The notes: a model not told the origin generated them from the letters alone. 64,000 nucleotides of DNA from JAOZHU01 sp964632845 (GCA_964632845.1 CAZWDU010000007.1:1-64000); one strand, 5' to 3'; counted from the first letter of the stretch, positions 26,843 to 36,643 are shown. Translations and numbers: made by a program.

Positions 26843-27676
26843 TTAAGTTCTGTGAGCTACTATCGCAAAGTATTGGTACATGACCACGTTGGAAGTGGCT
26901 TTCAACTCTACATGTATAAACATGTTTGGATTAGGGTCTGCCAAGATTTCATTCGCCTGTTTGTTTCGACTTATCGAATTTGAAATTGAGAGGTAGATGC
27001 TGTCTATGAAGTACGGTTTTAGGGAGAGTTTGCCTAATGAGAACTTTAAGAAAGAACCGAAGAGCCTTCTGATGAATTCTAAACTCGTTGTCTTTCTCCC
27101 TCCATAGGCATGTCTGATTCTGAAACTGTGTGATTTCAAAAAGATGAGAAGTGGACCCAAGTAATACTCGTTAATGTGATAAGGGTTCAAGGGCTTTGGC
27201 AGAAAGGGAGAAACAAAAAGTTTGTTTGGAGTTGTTAAAATCAAGATGCCTCCTTGTTTTAGGCAAAACTCGATGTTTTTGAGAAAAACTTCCTGGTCTC
27301 TTATGTGCTCTATAGTCTCGATAGACATGACTGAGTCGAAACATCGTTCCCTAAAGGGCAGATGGGCGGCGTCTGCGCACACACATGAGGCATTGTACAC
27401 GATTTTTCCGTATTTGAGGAGGTCTTTATCTACATCGGCGCTTATGACCCAATTTACGGCATTGCCTCTTCTTAAAATGCTTGATCCATAGCACGAACCA
27501 GCTGCGCAATCTAAGACTACTCCACGTGCATGTTTTGAGGATAGAGTGTAACGTGAGATGTGCTCACTAACTACCTCATTGTTATAGTATCCCAGTAGGA
27601 TAATTTCTGGAAACTTGGTATTGGGATCTATGTGTTTTACAAGTATCTTTTGAGTCAGATTACTTAGACTAATCAT
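26843..27676 (-). CDS. Class I SAM-dependent methyltransferase (Methyltransf_11-like)
   Basis: A 277-residue protein with motif I VVLDCAAGSCYGSSIL, an acidic SADVDK at the end of strand 2, and FDSVMSIETIEHI as motif IV-V. The C-terminal third is variable. UbiE/Methyltransf_11 proteins in glycan loci commonly modify sugars or lipid-linked intermediates. It lies 21 bases downstream of the kinase-like gene, suggesting one transcript. Confidence 0.8.
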   Translation of the reverse strand: MISLSNLTQKILVKHIDPNTKFPEIILLGYYNNEVVSEHISRYTLSSKHARGVVLDCAAGSCYGSSILRRGNAVNWVISADVDKDLLKYGKIVYNASCVCADAAHLPFRERCFDSVMSIETIEHIRDQEVFLKNIEFCLKQGGILILTTPNKLFVSPFLPKPLNPYHINEYYLGPLLIFLKSHSFRIRHAYGGRKTTSLEFIRRLFGSFLKFSLGKLSLKPYFIDSIYLSISNSISRNKQANEILADPNPNMFIHVELKATSNVVMYQYFAIVAHRT

Positions 27677-27697
27677 TTTTAGTCGATTAATCGGCGT

Positions 27698-28402
27698 TCA
27701 TGAATATGCAATCGTCTTGTTTAATATATCCTTCAGATGGCTTATTATAATTCTATGGGTTTCTTCAATGGTTTTGTTGGCTGTCTCCACGTAAAGAAAT
27801 GAAAAGGAGCGTTTTGAAGCAGATAATAGGACTGTACGTTGCATTTGAAGATAATCGGTTTTCTCAGTTAAGCTCGACCTTTGACTCCAACGTGTCTCCA
27901 ACACGCCATTGGAAGCATCTAAAAAAATTGTCTGCATAGGACCACCTAATTGCAACAGCCTCTGCATAAATTTTACCGCTGGAGAGACCGCTTTAAATGG
28001 TAAACCTAGAATTTTAGCCAAATAAAGGTAGTCGGCAATCGTGGCGGAAAGATATTCCTCTACAAGCACAATACGTCGCATCTTCAAAGGGATGTAGACC
28101 GACATTATGAAGCGGATGGATATGCTTAGCATATCAAGGGTAAGCCATAGCCTAAACAATCTCTTAAAAAGGCGCGGTTTATCTTCAATTAAAGCTCTTA
28201 GTGGATATGCATCCTTTCTCGTTCCAACAACTATTTTTGCCAAAACTTTTTCCAAAAGACATGCAAATATGTGCCCAGTTTTGATAAATGTGGTTTTAAC
28301 TCTTAATCCCTTTACCGTCAGTGCAGAAGCAGATAGCTTTATCTGCGTTGATTTGCCACTTCCAACAGTACCGGCAAACACTATTATGCGTGGTTGTAAC
28401 AC
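27698..28402 (-). CDS. Thymidylate-kinase-like P-loop protein
   Basis: A 234-residue P-loop protein with Walker A GTVGSGKST (residues 11-19) and a LVEEYLSATIADYLYL segment where thymidylate kinases have a DRY motif. Similarity to true Tmk is limited and there is no clear lid arginine motif. A paralogue is at 32928-33602. Two copies among glycosyltransferases suggest a role in activating or phosphorylating a sugar or lipid intermediate rather than dTMP. This is inference. Confidence 0.68.
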   Translation of the reverse strand: MLQPRIIVFAGTVGSGKSTQIKLSASALTVKGLRVKTTFIKTGHIFACLLEKVLAKIVVGTRKDAYPLRALIEDKPRLFKRLFRLWLTLDMLSISIRFIMSVYIPLKMRRIVLVEEYLSATIADYLYLAKILGLPFKAVSPAVKFMQRLLQLGGPMQTIFLDASNGVLETRWSQRSSLTEKTDYLQMQRTVLLSASKRSFSFLYVETANKTIEETHRIIISHLKDILNKTIAYS

Positions 28403-28404
28403 AG

Positions 28405-29151
28405 CTAAGCCTTGCTGAAGATTAGAGAAAAGTTTGGAGGCGAAAATCTCCTTTTCAACATTATCAAACGAGTAACTATCGCCTCCGTCCCCCTTGGAAA
28501 ATGGAAATAGATGCCCCTAAGTTGAAAGCGCTGGTATAGTGATGTATACAGCGTAGCTATTTCTTTCACTCTTACCTTATCGAATAACTTAGATAACTTC
28601 GGTCTGTAATAGAAACCTGACCCCTCGATAAGCTTAATCCAGCTTCTCTTACTTAGCATGGTTACATGTTCGCGCTTTTCATATTCAGTTTTGTTAAGGG
28701 GATTGGGCACGTTAACTATCAATAAACCATTGTTTTTAAGGACTCTGCGAATTTCTGACAAGGTGAAAGGCAGTCGTCTTAAGCGCAAATGTTCGAAAGT
28801 TGAAATAGAGATTGCCAAATCAAAAAAACCATCTTGGAATGGCAGACCTTCCTCTTCAACATCGACTCTACACAAATAGAGTTTGGCTCTACTTGGCGCG
28901 TGGGTGACCGCGTACTCAGAAATATCCACACCCCACGCCGATAGTCCCGTCTCTTTTAACATCTTAACAATATAGCCTTTTGCGCAACCTACGTCGAGCA
29001 CTTTTTGGAGAGGAAAATTTACCTTTCTTTGCCGCTCTATAATTTGATTAATGGAAGTGACAAAGGGCATCAGTACTTGATACAGCTTCTTCTGGTCGTA
29101 GCCTGTTTCACTGTATTTCTCAAAGTAACTTCCATTGTAGATGCTGCGCAT
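28405..29151 (-). CDS. Class I SAM-dependent methyltransferase (Methyltransf_11-like)
   Basis: A 248-residue protein: motif I KVLDVGCAKGYIVKML near residue 50, GVDISEYAV after strand 2, FDLAISISTFEHL and LKNNGLLIVNVPNP. It ends two bases before the kinase-like gene and probably shares its message. Acceptor unknown. Glycan modification is inferred from the neighbours. Confidence 0.82.
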   Translation of the reverse strand: MRSIYNGSYFEKYSETGYDQKKLYQVLMPFVTSINQIIERQRKVNFPLQKVLDVGCAKGYIVKMLKETGLSAWGVDISEYAVTHAPSRAKLYLCRVDVEEEGLPFQDGFFDLAISISTFEHLRLRRLPFTLSEIRRVLKNNGLLIVNVPNPLNKTEYEKREHVTMLSKRSWIKLIEGSGFYYRPKLSKLFDKVRVKEIATLYTSLYQRFQLRGIYFHFPRGTEAIVTRLIMLKRRFSPPNFSLIFSKA

Positions 29152-29167
29152 GTCTATCGCTTAAAGA

Positions 29168-29412
29168 TCAAAAAGCAGCTAAGGTTTCTATGAGCTGCCG
29201 CTTGATTTGCTCGCCATCGAAGCGTTTAAGGATATGTCCTCTTAACTCGATGCCTATACTCGTTAACTGTTCTTTTGATAAAGTAAAGAACCCTTTCAAT
29301 GCAGTCTACTATTTTAGTAATATCTTCTAGGTGTGAAAAGCATATTCTCGGCATACATCTCTTGAACCATTTAAGGCACGCCGAGTTCTTCGCCAAGATA
29401 TGCCAGATTATT
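29168..29412 (-). pseudogene. C-terminal relic of a GT4 glycosyltransferase
   Basis: No open gene, but three short frames on the minus strand line up in order with the C-terminus of the intact GT4 at 30672-31877. YAENMLFTP matches YAEKMMFTP, LEDITKIVDCIERVL matches NVDELVDKMEEVL, and LSKEQLTSIGIELR with HILKRFDGEQIKRQLIE matches LSTEQLIHFGTGLR with SILRRFDINIIKSQLVD. A TAA interrupts GVP just before. The relic ends at a TGA at 29168-29170. It is a decayed second copy of which the 5' two thirds are gone. Confidence 0.72.
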
Positions 29413-29439
29413 CATATAAACAGACAGCATTATTCTTGT

Positions 29440-30432
29440 CTAGAAGTCACTAAGCCCCTCAAGAAGCCGTAAATGGTCCAAGGTAGTGCAATAATGCATA
29501 GAACAAAAGCCGCAAGTGAAAAACTTGTAGTTATGTAGTCGCCTATGAATTCGAATTGCCCATGCAACAGGATTCAACAGTAAAAGAGGAATAGCAAACA
29601 GCATATAGGGAGTAGCTAAGAAAATCAAGCCAAGTAACGGAATTAATCGTTGTCCAATCTCCAATATCCTTTGATACAAATCGAGAGTTTTTAAGTACCC
29701 TCTTCTTCGCCAGATTACTGCGTATGCTGAATTTGCTTCATACATTTTACGTAAACTTCTGGAGAGTCCATGCCGCTCCTTCCAACCATCCCAATGCTCA
29801 ACAGGGACATTGATGTAAAGAATCCCGTAGTTTGCATGTCTAAGTCTAGCGGACATGTCAAAATCCTCCATAAAAGTTCGATGATGCTTGTCGTCAAAAA
29901 GACCAACGTCTTCAAAAATCCTCTTTCTAAAAAGATCACATTTATCAAAGATACCATGTTTATTAAGTTCTTTATAATGAGACATTTTAGGCACCTTTTC
30001 GTGCATCCACGATGTACGAACTTTTTCCCATATGGAGTATGAATTGAAGACATTGTCGGGTATAAAAGTAGGTGATGAAACGACCGCAATAGTGTCGTCA
30101 GAAAGAAGTTCAGAAACCATAGTAGATAACCATTTCTTAGATGTAAGTATGCAATCTTGGTGAAGAATCAAAATCAAGTAGAACTTGGCAGTTCTTATTC
30201 CATCGTTTATGGATGTTGCTAAACCCATATTCCTGCTGTGCTTAATCACTTTAGAACATAGACGTTCAGCTGTGTTAGGAGTTGAATCCTTAGAGCCGTC
30301 GTCTACCACTATTATTTCTAATGGGTCTTCGTAGTCTTGTTCTAAAACAGAGGTAATACACATCTCAAGAGTACTCTCCCCGTTATAAGCCGGAATAATA
30401 ACAGATACTCCAGGCTTTTCATTATATTTCAT
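29440..30432 (-). CDS. Family 2 glycosyltransferase, membrane-anchored
   Basis: A 330-residue GT-A enzyme: VSVIIPAYNGE, IIVVDDGSKDST, LHQDCIL at the metal site where DxD is usual, and EDFDMSARLR as the acceptor-base region. Hydrophobic segments follow (about 255-290), so it is probably membrane-attached. It adds an unknown sugar to a lipid- or protein-linked glycan. The HQD in place of DxD occurs in some rhamnosyltransferase-like GT2s. Confidence 0.85.
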   Translation of the reverse strand: MKYNEKPGVSVIIPAYNGESTLEMCITSVLEQDYEDPLEIIVVDDGSKDSTPNTAERLCSKVIKHSRNMGLATSINDGIRTAKFYLILILHQDCILTSKKWLSTMVSELLSDDTIAVVSSPTFIPDNVFNSYSIWEKVRTSWMHEKVPKMSHYKELNKHGIFDKCDLFRKRIFEDVGLFDDKHHRTFMEDFDMSARLRHANYGILYINVPVEHWDGWKERHGLSRSLRKMYEANSAYAVIWRRRGYLKTLDLYQRILEIGQRLIPLLGLIFLATPYMLFAIPLLLLNPVAWAIRIHRRLHNYKFFTCGFCSMHYCTTLDHLRLLEGLSDF

Positions 30433-30671
30433 TAATCATGCACAATTCTATAACATATACTTGAGTAGCATGAATCTTAATCTATTTACACGGCGATACG
30501 TCTAATTATTAATACCGAGACATTTCCAGACGCAATTATGTATACTCTATGTCCAATGCTATGTCCCTACAGTTCGTTACTATAACAAAAGATGCACATA
30601 TCCCAATTAGGACCTCTAACGCAGCAACCATACGTTGCCTCATCTTTCAAGAGAAAAGCATTCACTGGAAC

Positions 30672-31877
30672 TTACCAAGCATTGAAGATGTCGACTAGCT
30701 GACTTTTGATGATGTTTATGTCAAATCTTCTAAGGATACTCTTCCTTAAACCTGTTCCAAAGTGAATGAGTTGCTCCGTAGATAACGATAACACTTCTTC
30801 CATTTTATCCACGAGTTCATCCACATTGTGTGGTGTGAACATCATCTTTTCGGCGTAGGTTCTCTGAACTATTTCAGGTACACCGCCAACTCTTGACGCT
30901 ATAGGTATCGTCTCAGCTAGCATGGCTTCTATAACCGCATATGGTAGAGGTTCCTCCCAAATGGATGGGAATAGAAGCGCAAGGCTTGTTGAATGTATAT
31001 TCAAAATATCTTTGTAACTAAGCTGCCCAAGTAATTTGTATGCCCCATCAAACTTTCTGTTTAACTCTCCAATAATTGCTCTGCCTGTATCTTCAAAGTC
31101 TCTTGTAAGCAGGAACCTTACATTAGGGTCTTGCTTTAAGAGACAATAAGAGGCGTTTAGAAATGCGTACAAGCCTTTGATGTAGCTGTCGCCGCCCAGA
31201 TACAGCAAAGATGGCTTGTTTAAACGCTTCTTCTCAACTAAGGGTAGTTTAGGTAAGGGATTGTAGATAACGCTTAACCGGTTCATTAGCTCTGGCGCAG
31301 CCGACTCTATGATTTCACGTTGCCTCTTTGAGACACAAACGATTTCATCCGCCTTGCTGAGCCACTGTTCGCAAAGCCTGTTCGAAAAAGTCACTAACGA
31401 GCAAATACCTGCTCTCTGTGCACCTTTATTCGCCAAAAGTTCGTGTCGTAAGCTTACTTTCATATCGCTAAATAAACTGGTATTATATTTTTGCTCATAG
31501 CGAGAATATATGGTTGCACAATAAGATAGTGGTTGGTAGTCATGCAAGTGAACAACAACTTTTTTTCCATACTTTTTCGCTAAAGGGATTACTGGATAGG
31601 CTAATCTGGGAATATAAACTACATCGCTTTTTTTGATAAGCTCACCAAATTGATTGAGCTGTGGTCCATGCATGGTCAGCCATAAGCGAAGTTTAGAGGG
31701 CACATCCAAAAGCGGAGAATAGACCCATTTTACATTCTTCAAGTTTGCCATGTTCTTTGCGCCGGTCACAATCGTTAGATTGAATCCTTCGTTAGCTAGC
31801 AACTCAAGTATTAAGCTGGTAGCCCGTTCTGCGCCGCCAAGAGGTTTACGTTCAAGAAAAACGAGGATTGAACTCAT
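30672..31877 (-). CDS. Family 4 glycosyltransferase
   Basis: A 401-residue GT-B enzyme. The N-terminal domain starts FLERKPLGGAERATSLI. The C-terminal donor domain has LYLGGDSYIKGLYAFL and the E-x7-E nucleotide-sugar motif in WEEPLPYAVIEAML, followed by RVGGVPEIV. It is the intact relative of two relics, a C-terminal piece at 29168-29412 and an N-terminal piece at 34612-34800. Confidence 0.88.
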   Translation of the reverse strand: MSSILVFLERKPLGGAERATSLILELLANEGFNLTIVTGAKNMANLKNVKWVYSPLLDVPSKLRLWLTMHGPQLNQFGELIKKSDVVYIPRLAYPVIPLAKKYGKKVVVHLHDYQPLSYCATIYSRYEQKYNTSLFSDMKVSLRHELLANKGAQRAGICSLVTFSNRLCEQWLSKADEIVCVSKRQREIIESAAPELMNRLSVIYNPLPKLPLVEKKRLNKPSLLYLGGDSYIKGLYAFLNASYCLLKQDPNVRFLLTRDFEDTGRAIIGELNRKFDGAYKLLGQLSYKDILNIHSTSLALLFPSIWEEPLPYAVIEAMLAETIPIASRVGGVPEIVQRTYAEKMMFTPHNVDELVDKMEEVLSLSTEQLIHFGTGLRKSILRRFDINIIKSQLVDIFNAW

Positions 31878-31969
31878 TGAACAGTCTCAGAAGAACTCAA
31901 CAGAATAGTATGTTCAAAATGAGTGCGCAATCTGATGGAAGGGGACACTATTAACCACTAATAAACGCG

Positions 31970-32752
31970 TCAAGTCTTAGAACTCTTGCAGATTGCACCG
32001 ATACGGCTGAATACTATTATAGGTTTCTGTTTTACGCTGTCGGCAAAATCAAGGAAAGCATCATTGGACGTAGCATCATCTGAGAGTAACAACCCTCCGA
32101 CCCTTAGATAGGGCCATACAATTTTGTATTCGCTCATCATAGTTTTGTAACTATGGCGTGAATCGTGAAAGAATATATCGACTTTTCTTATCTCGCGCAA
32201 TAACTTGGGCAAAACTTTAGTGCTCTCACCCAAAAGCAGGGTCCATCTATACTTTAGTTCTTCTGGAATTGCCCAACCTAACTTCTTATTTAATGGCACA
32301 GTCACCCCTTCCCTATAGTGTAGATCAATGGAATACAATTTTCCCCAATTGTTCTGATCCATGTCCTTGAGAATGAAAGACGAAGATATACCCTTCGCGA
32401 CCCCAGTTTCAATAACAATCTCTGCCCGCAGAATTCGTGTTAACGAGTAAAGCAACATGCCAGATTCAGTATCTATAGAACCTGTTCCTTCAAGCTGTTT
32501 GACGCAGTACTCCATATGTCGCAAAAAGTCTGAACTCTCCAACTCCGCCGTCAGCCTATCTGCGTTTGATTTCACGAGTACGGCTATGCTTTTATCAAAA
32601 GGAATTAAATATTTATTGTATTCACTAAGCCTTAACTTATGCCTTTTCGATTCCCATACTTCTACGGTCCTAAATACTGCTCGAGATATTAGATAGGGAT
32701 GACGCAGATAGCGCAAGATTCGCAGATTACGCGTCATATCCAACTTAACCAA
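31970..32752 (-). CDS. Class I SAM-dependent methyltransferase (Methyltransf_24-like)
   Basis: A 260-residue protein with ETGVAKGISSSFIL as motif I, LYSIDLHYREG after strand 2, VDIFFHDSRHSYKTMMSEY and LRVGGLLLSDD. The HDSRH segment stands where related enzymes have the metal-binding DGDH. The N-terminal 90 residues are helical and of unknown function. It lies among glycosyltransferases on the same strand. Confidence 0.8.
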   Translation of the reverse strand: MVKLDMTRNLRILRYLRHPYLISRAVFRTVEVWESKRHKLRLSEYNKYLIPFDKSIAVLVKSNADRLTAELESSDFLRHMEYCVKQLEGTGSIDTESGMLLYSLTRILRAEIVIETGVAKGISSSFILKDMDQNNWGKLYSIDLHYREGVTVPLNKKLGWAIPEELKYRWTLLLGESTKVLPKLLREIRKVDIFFHDSRHSYKTMMSEYKIVWPYLRVGGLLLSDDATSNDAFLDFADSVKQKPIIVFSRIGAICKSSKT

Positions 32753-32927
32753 TTGACTGAAGGCATTTTAAGTTCCTTAATCTTATGCTCTCACCTGTTA
32801 GAATAAACCCATCAATTATCAAAGTAACTTGTAGCACAATAGTATATTCTAAGCGGCAATCATATTGCGGTTTATCCTTCTCATAATGTTTTTTACAATA
32901 ATCGTCAAATAACATTAGAAATTCAAA

Positions 32928-33602
32928 TCAGATTTCAAGCAGGAGCATAAGTTTTTCTAGCGAAGACTCACTGCTTTTTCCTGTTGTATTAATGATGTAT
33001 GCTTCAACTGTGTTAGCTAATTTTTCGTAAAGACTTTGCTGCTTGCGTAACATCGTAGCTGAAACATCACTTCTGCGTTTAAGAAGAGCACTGGTATCCG
33101 CTGTAACATAAACTCTCGCGTAGCTTTTCAGGGCTAACCTTTGGAAGAATCTTGAAGAGAGTTTACCCAAGTAGGATTCGTCCCGTGTAACAATTGCAAC
33201 CCAAACTATGAAATCCACGAAGCATCTTTCGCCAATAACACAAAATCCCAAAAACCTCGGAAATACAAACTTGAAGAGTACTATGGGAATAACCGATGAG
33301 AACTCTAGGACCTGCCAGAACCCCTTCATGGAAGAGGGAACGCTGATGTTGTAGTAAGGATTATCTGTGCCTTCAAAAACCCTAAACTTGGAGAGAAAAA
33401 ATGCAATGCTCGAGGCAAACGTATGAGTGCCTCTCATCCAAGAAAGTTTAACCCTTAAACCCTTTGCCCTGAGTGCCTCAAATAAAGCTTGGGCTAACGT
33501 AGACTTACCCGACCCATCAGGTCCAAAAAAGAGGATCATATAATTGGGTTTCTTTAAAGAAAAATCTTTTCTAAGAACTCTACGCATATCTGGTGCCGCC
33601 AC
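32928..33602 (-). CDS. Thymidylate-kinase-like P-loop protein
   Basis: A 224-residue protein with Walker A FGPDGSGKST (residues 26-35), LRVKLSWMRGTHTF and a GERCFVDFIVWV region in the place of the kinase DRY motif. It parallels the protein at 27698-28402 in the LRVK, GTH/TGH and hydrophobic middle segments, so the two look like diverged copies. An ATG at residue 22 is an alternative start. A sugar- or polyprenol-phosphorylating role is plausible from context only. Confidence 0.7.
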   Translation of the reverse strand: MAAPDMRRVLRKDFSLKKPNYMILFFGPDGSGKSTLAQALFEALRAKGLRVKLSWMRGTHTFASSIAFFLSKFRVFEGTDNPYYNISVPSSMKGFWQVLEFSSVIPIVLFKFVFPRFLGFCVIGERCFVDFIVWVAIVTRDESYLGKLSSRFFQRLALKSYARVYVTADTSALLKRRSDVSATMLRKQQSLYEKLANTVEAYIINTTGKSSESSLEKLMLLLEI

Positions 33603-33687
33603 GAAGTGTTTATCTCTATAAGCGGTACAAAAATTTCTTGAACTTCCTTAGCACATTTTTGTCCAAATCTCAAGACAAACTATCAGG

Positions 33688-34554
33688 CTAATAAGTGGTT
33701 CTTGTAAATTTTGACACTATCAATTTACCTGTGCGACGCTTACACAAAGTTTGTAGAATGTTGATGCTTGTTTCTCTTGTTAGTTTATCGTTGTAAAACT
33801 TTTGTAGCAGTAATGTAAACCATGAAACTGCAGGAATACTGTAGGGGGTGTTTAATATGCCCTTCTCAATTTCCTGATTGAGAATTTGAGCAAACCTAAC
33901 GGCTTGTTCACAGTTAAGCTCTTCAGCTAGTCTAAAACTTCTTCTTGATGACCACTTCTTAACAATGAATAGGTCATTTAACGTGTAAATTTTCTCTTTA
34001 TAGACGGCGTGTGCTGCAGCAACTAATGCTTCAGCGTAACTCTCGAGTGATATAATCTCTAAACCTTCAAACTCTACTTGCCTAATGTGTTCTAGGAGGG
34101 CTTGACCGTTTAAATAGGCGACAGCGCCGACGGTTGGATACGTATACAGGTCAATTGCCGACGACCCTCTGACAAGCTCAAAACAGTAGGGTTCTTTGAC
34201 AGTGATTACGTAGCCTATCTTCGCTATTTTCTTGACGATCTTTCTAGCCTCTTCAGATTTGGTAAGTATGTCTATATCTGCGGGAACGTATCTGATCGGT
34301 TTGGTGAGCTTAAAGAATGCAAAGTCAAATCCCTTTAAAATCTCAGAGATTGTTCTAACAGTTTCAACTTTTCTTCGTAAAGTCTCTTCCTGTGCGCCTC
34401 TTAACGGGCCACAAATATCCAGTGTTCTAAGTAGCTCAAGCAACACTTTGTTTTTAGCTGCTAAGTCTATGAGAGAGTCAATGATCGAAGATTCGAGTTT
34501 AACATTTTCTCCCTCCAAGATTTTGATTAGCATAGGTGTAAGGGCGCTCGTCAT
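33688..34554 (-). CDS. Nucleotidyltransferase-fold protein (NTP_transf_5-like)
   Basis: A 288-residue protein. The pol-beta-like nucleotidyltransferase core is suggested by YVPADIDILT near residue 110 and a later SSAIDLY acidic strand, as in the NTP_transf_5 group often found in polysaccharide loci. The remainder is helical. Whether it is catalytic is unclear. It follows the N-terminal GT4 relic and precedes a kinase-like gene. Confidence 0.65.
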   Translation of the reverse strand: MTSALTPMLIKILEGENVKLESSIIDSLIDLAAKNKVLLELLRTLDICGPLRGAQEETLRRKVETVRTISEILKGFDFAFFKLTKPIRYVPADIDILTKSEEARKIVKKIAKIGYVITVKEPYCFELVRGSSAIDLYTYPTVGAVAYLNGQALLEHIRQVEFEGLEIISLESYAEALVAAAHAVYKEKIYTLNDLFIVKKWSSRRSFRLAEELNCEQAVRFAQILNQEIEKGILNTPYSIPAVSWFTLLLQKFYNDKLTRETSINILQTLCKRRTGKLIVSKFTRTTY

Positions 34555-34611
34555 GTCTTAGTGAGGCTCCTGTTCTATCTATGAACTTTGCTTCGCTTGC
34601 TGATAGCCATC

Positions 34612-34800
34612 AATGTGTAGAAAGTGCATTCAAAAGGGGAGAGTAAACCCACTTAACATTTCGATTCTCGATCTCCTTTCTGCCCGTCGCCACAATTAGC
34701 TTAAGCCCTTTTCCATCATAATAGCAACATGAGTATTAGGCTCGTATTCCAGTCCGCGCCACCAAAAGTTTTCTTTTCGAGTAAAAAACTGAGATTGCTC
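34612..34800 (-). pseudogene. N-terminal relic of a GT4 glycosyltransferase
   Basis: On the minus strand the fragment LEKKTFGGADWNTSLILMLL matches the LERKPLGGAERATSLILELL start of the intact GT4 at 30672-31877, then stops. After a frame change, LKLIVATGRKEIENRN with VKWVYSPLLNALS matches LTIVTGAKNMANLKN with VKWVYSPLLDVPS. It ends at a TGA near 34605-34612. This broken copy keeps only about the first 65 residues. Confidence 0.72.
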
Positions 34801-34807
34801 CCCTTTC

Positions 34808-36643
34808 CTAGTCCTTTGTGGAATTCTCATCTGTTATACATTCAAGGATTAAGTGACGCCCAGAGGAATAGACGATGTATGCTTGGAAGTTCCCCATTAT
34901 CATCGGGTTCACATCCGATGTCTTGATTATATAAAGCGTTATTGGTGGATAAGCAAATTCCCATGGTTGAAACTCTCCAGATTCGATACCGCTGAGTTTA
35001 TAGCGAATTGTCTGGTACGATTGATCTTGTTTAAAATATATGCCTTTGACGGTCGCTGATATACCTAGGTATATGTCGTTATCATTGTAGATGTAACAGT
35101 CTTGTGGAAGGAAACCACTTATCGTATCAGCTTCCATGTTACTTGTGTAGGTCCAGTGATTTGCCCCCCATGCTTGTTGCTCAAAAGGAGCCCAATCTGG
35201 AGAACTTGTTCCAATGCCCATAAACGTGACCAACAGAATCATTATGCTGATGAATATTGCTATATGTTTCTGCCTGATCAACAGTGCGCCAACTACCGCT
35301 GAGGGCGCAATCAACAATAGATATGCTGGAACATTTATGTAACGCTCTAGTGAAGCACCTGGAGAGGTAGTAACGCATATGAAAGCTACTGCTATAAGGA
35401 ACAATCCCATAAGAGAGGCTGCCATTATCCAAGAATTGATTCTTTTACTAGTAGACGGTGCCTTTTTCCTGCTTTGCAGCGCAAAAATCATATGAGCTAC
35501 AACATATGCTACCGATAACGCAACAGGCACGGCAAATGCAAACGCATAGACTTCTAGACCGGCAGCGTAGTATTGAGGCGTATAAACAGACTGTTCGGTG
35601 GGAAATGATATGGCAGAAATGGACAAATAAAGCATACGTAAGGGTCCAACAATGCTTTTGAGTATAACGCTGTTAAATACCCAATAAGTAACCGATAAAA
35701 TGCCAATCAATGCGAATACGCGCGCTGGGGTAATTAGTTCCGGGTTCACGTTAAAGTTTCGCTTTGAAGTCGTGATAAAACGCAAGATAACAAATCCCCC
35801 AACAAAGCACAACATAACTATAATTCCTGTCGGATGAAGACACATTGCCGTAACAGCAAGAAGAAGTATCGCTACAGGCGTAGCATGCCGATGTATTGAA
35901 ACATGCGTCAATAGCAAGAGGATCAATAAAGATCCAAGAGCCAGACTGGTACCAGCTTCTGTCAAAGCAGCTACCGATAACCGCGGTGTTGAAAGAAAAA
36001 TGAAAACCGCAAGGGATGATGCTATGCAATCGCCAGTCAATCTCATCAGAATCGAGTAAGCCGAAAGGGCCATCATAATGCCTACTGATGCTGGAAGCAA
36101 CAAATAAGGTAGAGACAAACTGCAACCGGTAACTGACGAGATAGAAGCGATGAGCATGGAAAATAAAGGGATAACGGAATAATATCCACCTGACATTGCA
36201 GTAGTCATCAAAATATTTCCACTCTCTGAGATAAAATATGCACCAAGCCAACCTCTCGGTTGGTCAGAGCTAAATATCACGAGTTTGTTTTCCGCTATCG
36301 GCATAGATGAATTAATGACAGCCAATATAACGAGTGTGAATATGATTGTAAATTTAAGAGGGCGGTCGTTGTGAATCAGAAGTAATAGCATTGAAGATGT
36401 GAATACAAAAGCTTCAAGAACGAAATAAACCCAAGGTCTAGTGCCGGTATAGATCGAGTAAACAGAGATAAGCAAAATAGAGGATAGCAAAAGATAGTGA
36501 ACAAACAGAATAAAGCTCGAAAATCCAGATAATCTCTTAATCCACTGTTGCTTTGTGCCTTCTGATTTGACTAGGCAGAATAGGACTACTACAAAAATTA
36601 AGACTGCTGATATAACTAAAATTTCATTGAAGCTAAGAATCAT
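34808..36643 (-). CDS. Large multi-spanning membrane protein, probable GT-C-like
   Basis: A 611-residue protein with about fourteen hydrophobic segments and a C-terminal extracytoplasmic domain of some 130 residues. A luminal-side loop has SSDQPRGWLGAYFISESG. The overall layout resembles archaeal DUF2206 or GT39-like membrane proteins in glycan loci, but no certain catalytic motif is visible. Possible roles are sugar transfer or polymerisation at the outer face. Confidence 0.6.
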   Translation of the reverse strand: MILSFNEILVISAVLIFVVVLFCLVKSEGTKQQWIKRLSGFSSFILFVHYLLLSSILLISVYSIYTGTRPWVYFVLEAFVFTSSMLLLLIHNDRPLKFTIIFTLVILAVINSSMPIAENKLVIFSSDQPRGWLGAYFISESGNILMTTAMSGGYYSVIPLFSMLIASISSVTGCSLSLPYLLLPASVGIMMALSAYSILMRLTGDCIASSLAVFIFLSTPRLSVAALTEAGTSLALGSLLILLLLTHVSIHRHATPVAILLLAVTAMCLHPTGIIVMLCFVGGFVILRFITTSKRNFNVNPELITPARVFALIGILSVTYWVFNSVILKSIVGPLRMLYLSISAISFPTEQSVYTPQYYAAGLEVYAFAFAVPVALSVAYVVAHMIFALQSRKKAPSTSKRINSWIMAASLMGLFLIAVAFICVTTSPGASLERYINVPAYLLLIAPSAVVGALLIRQKHIAIFISIMILLVTFMGIGTSSPDWAPFEQQAWGANHWTYTSNMEADTISGFLPQDCYIYNDNDIYLGISATVKGIYFKQDQSYQTIRYKLSGIESGEFQPWEFAYPPITLYIIKTSDVNPMIMGNFQAYIVYSSGRHLILECITDENSTKD

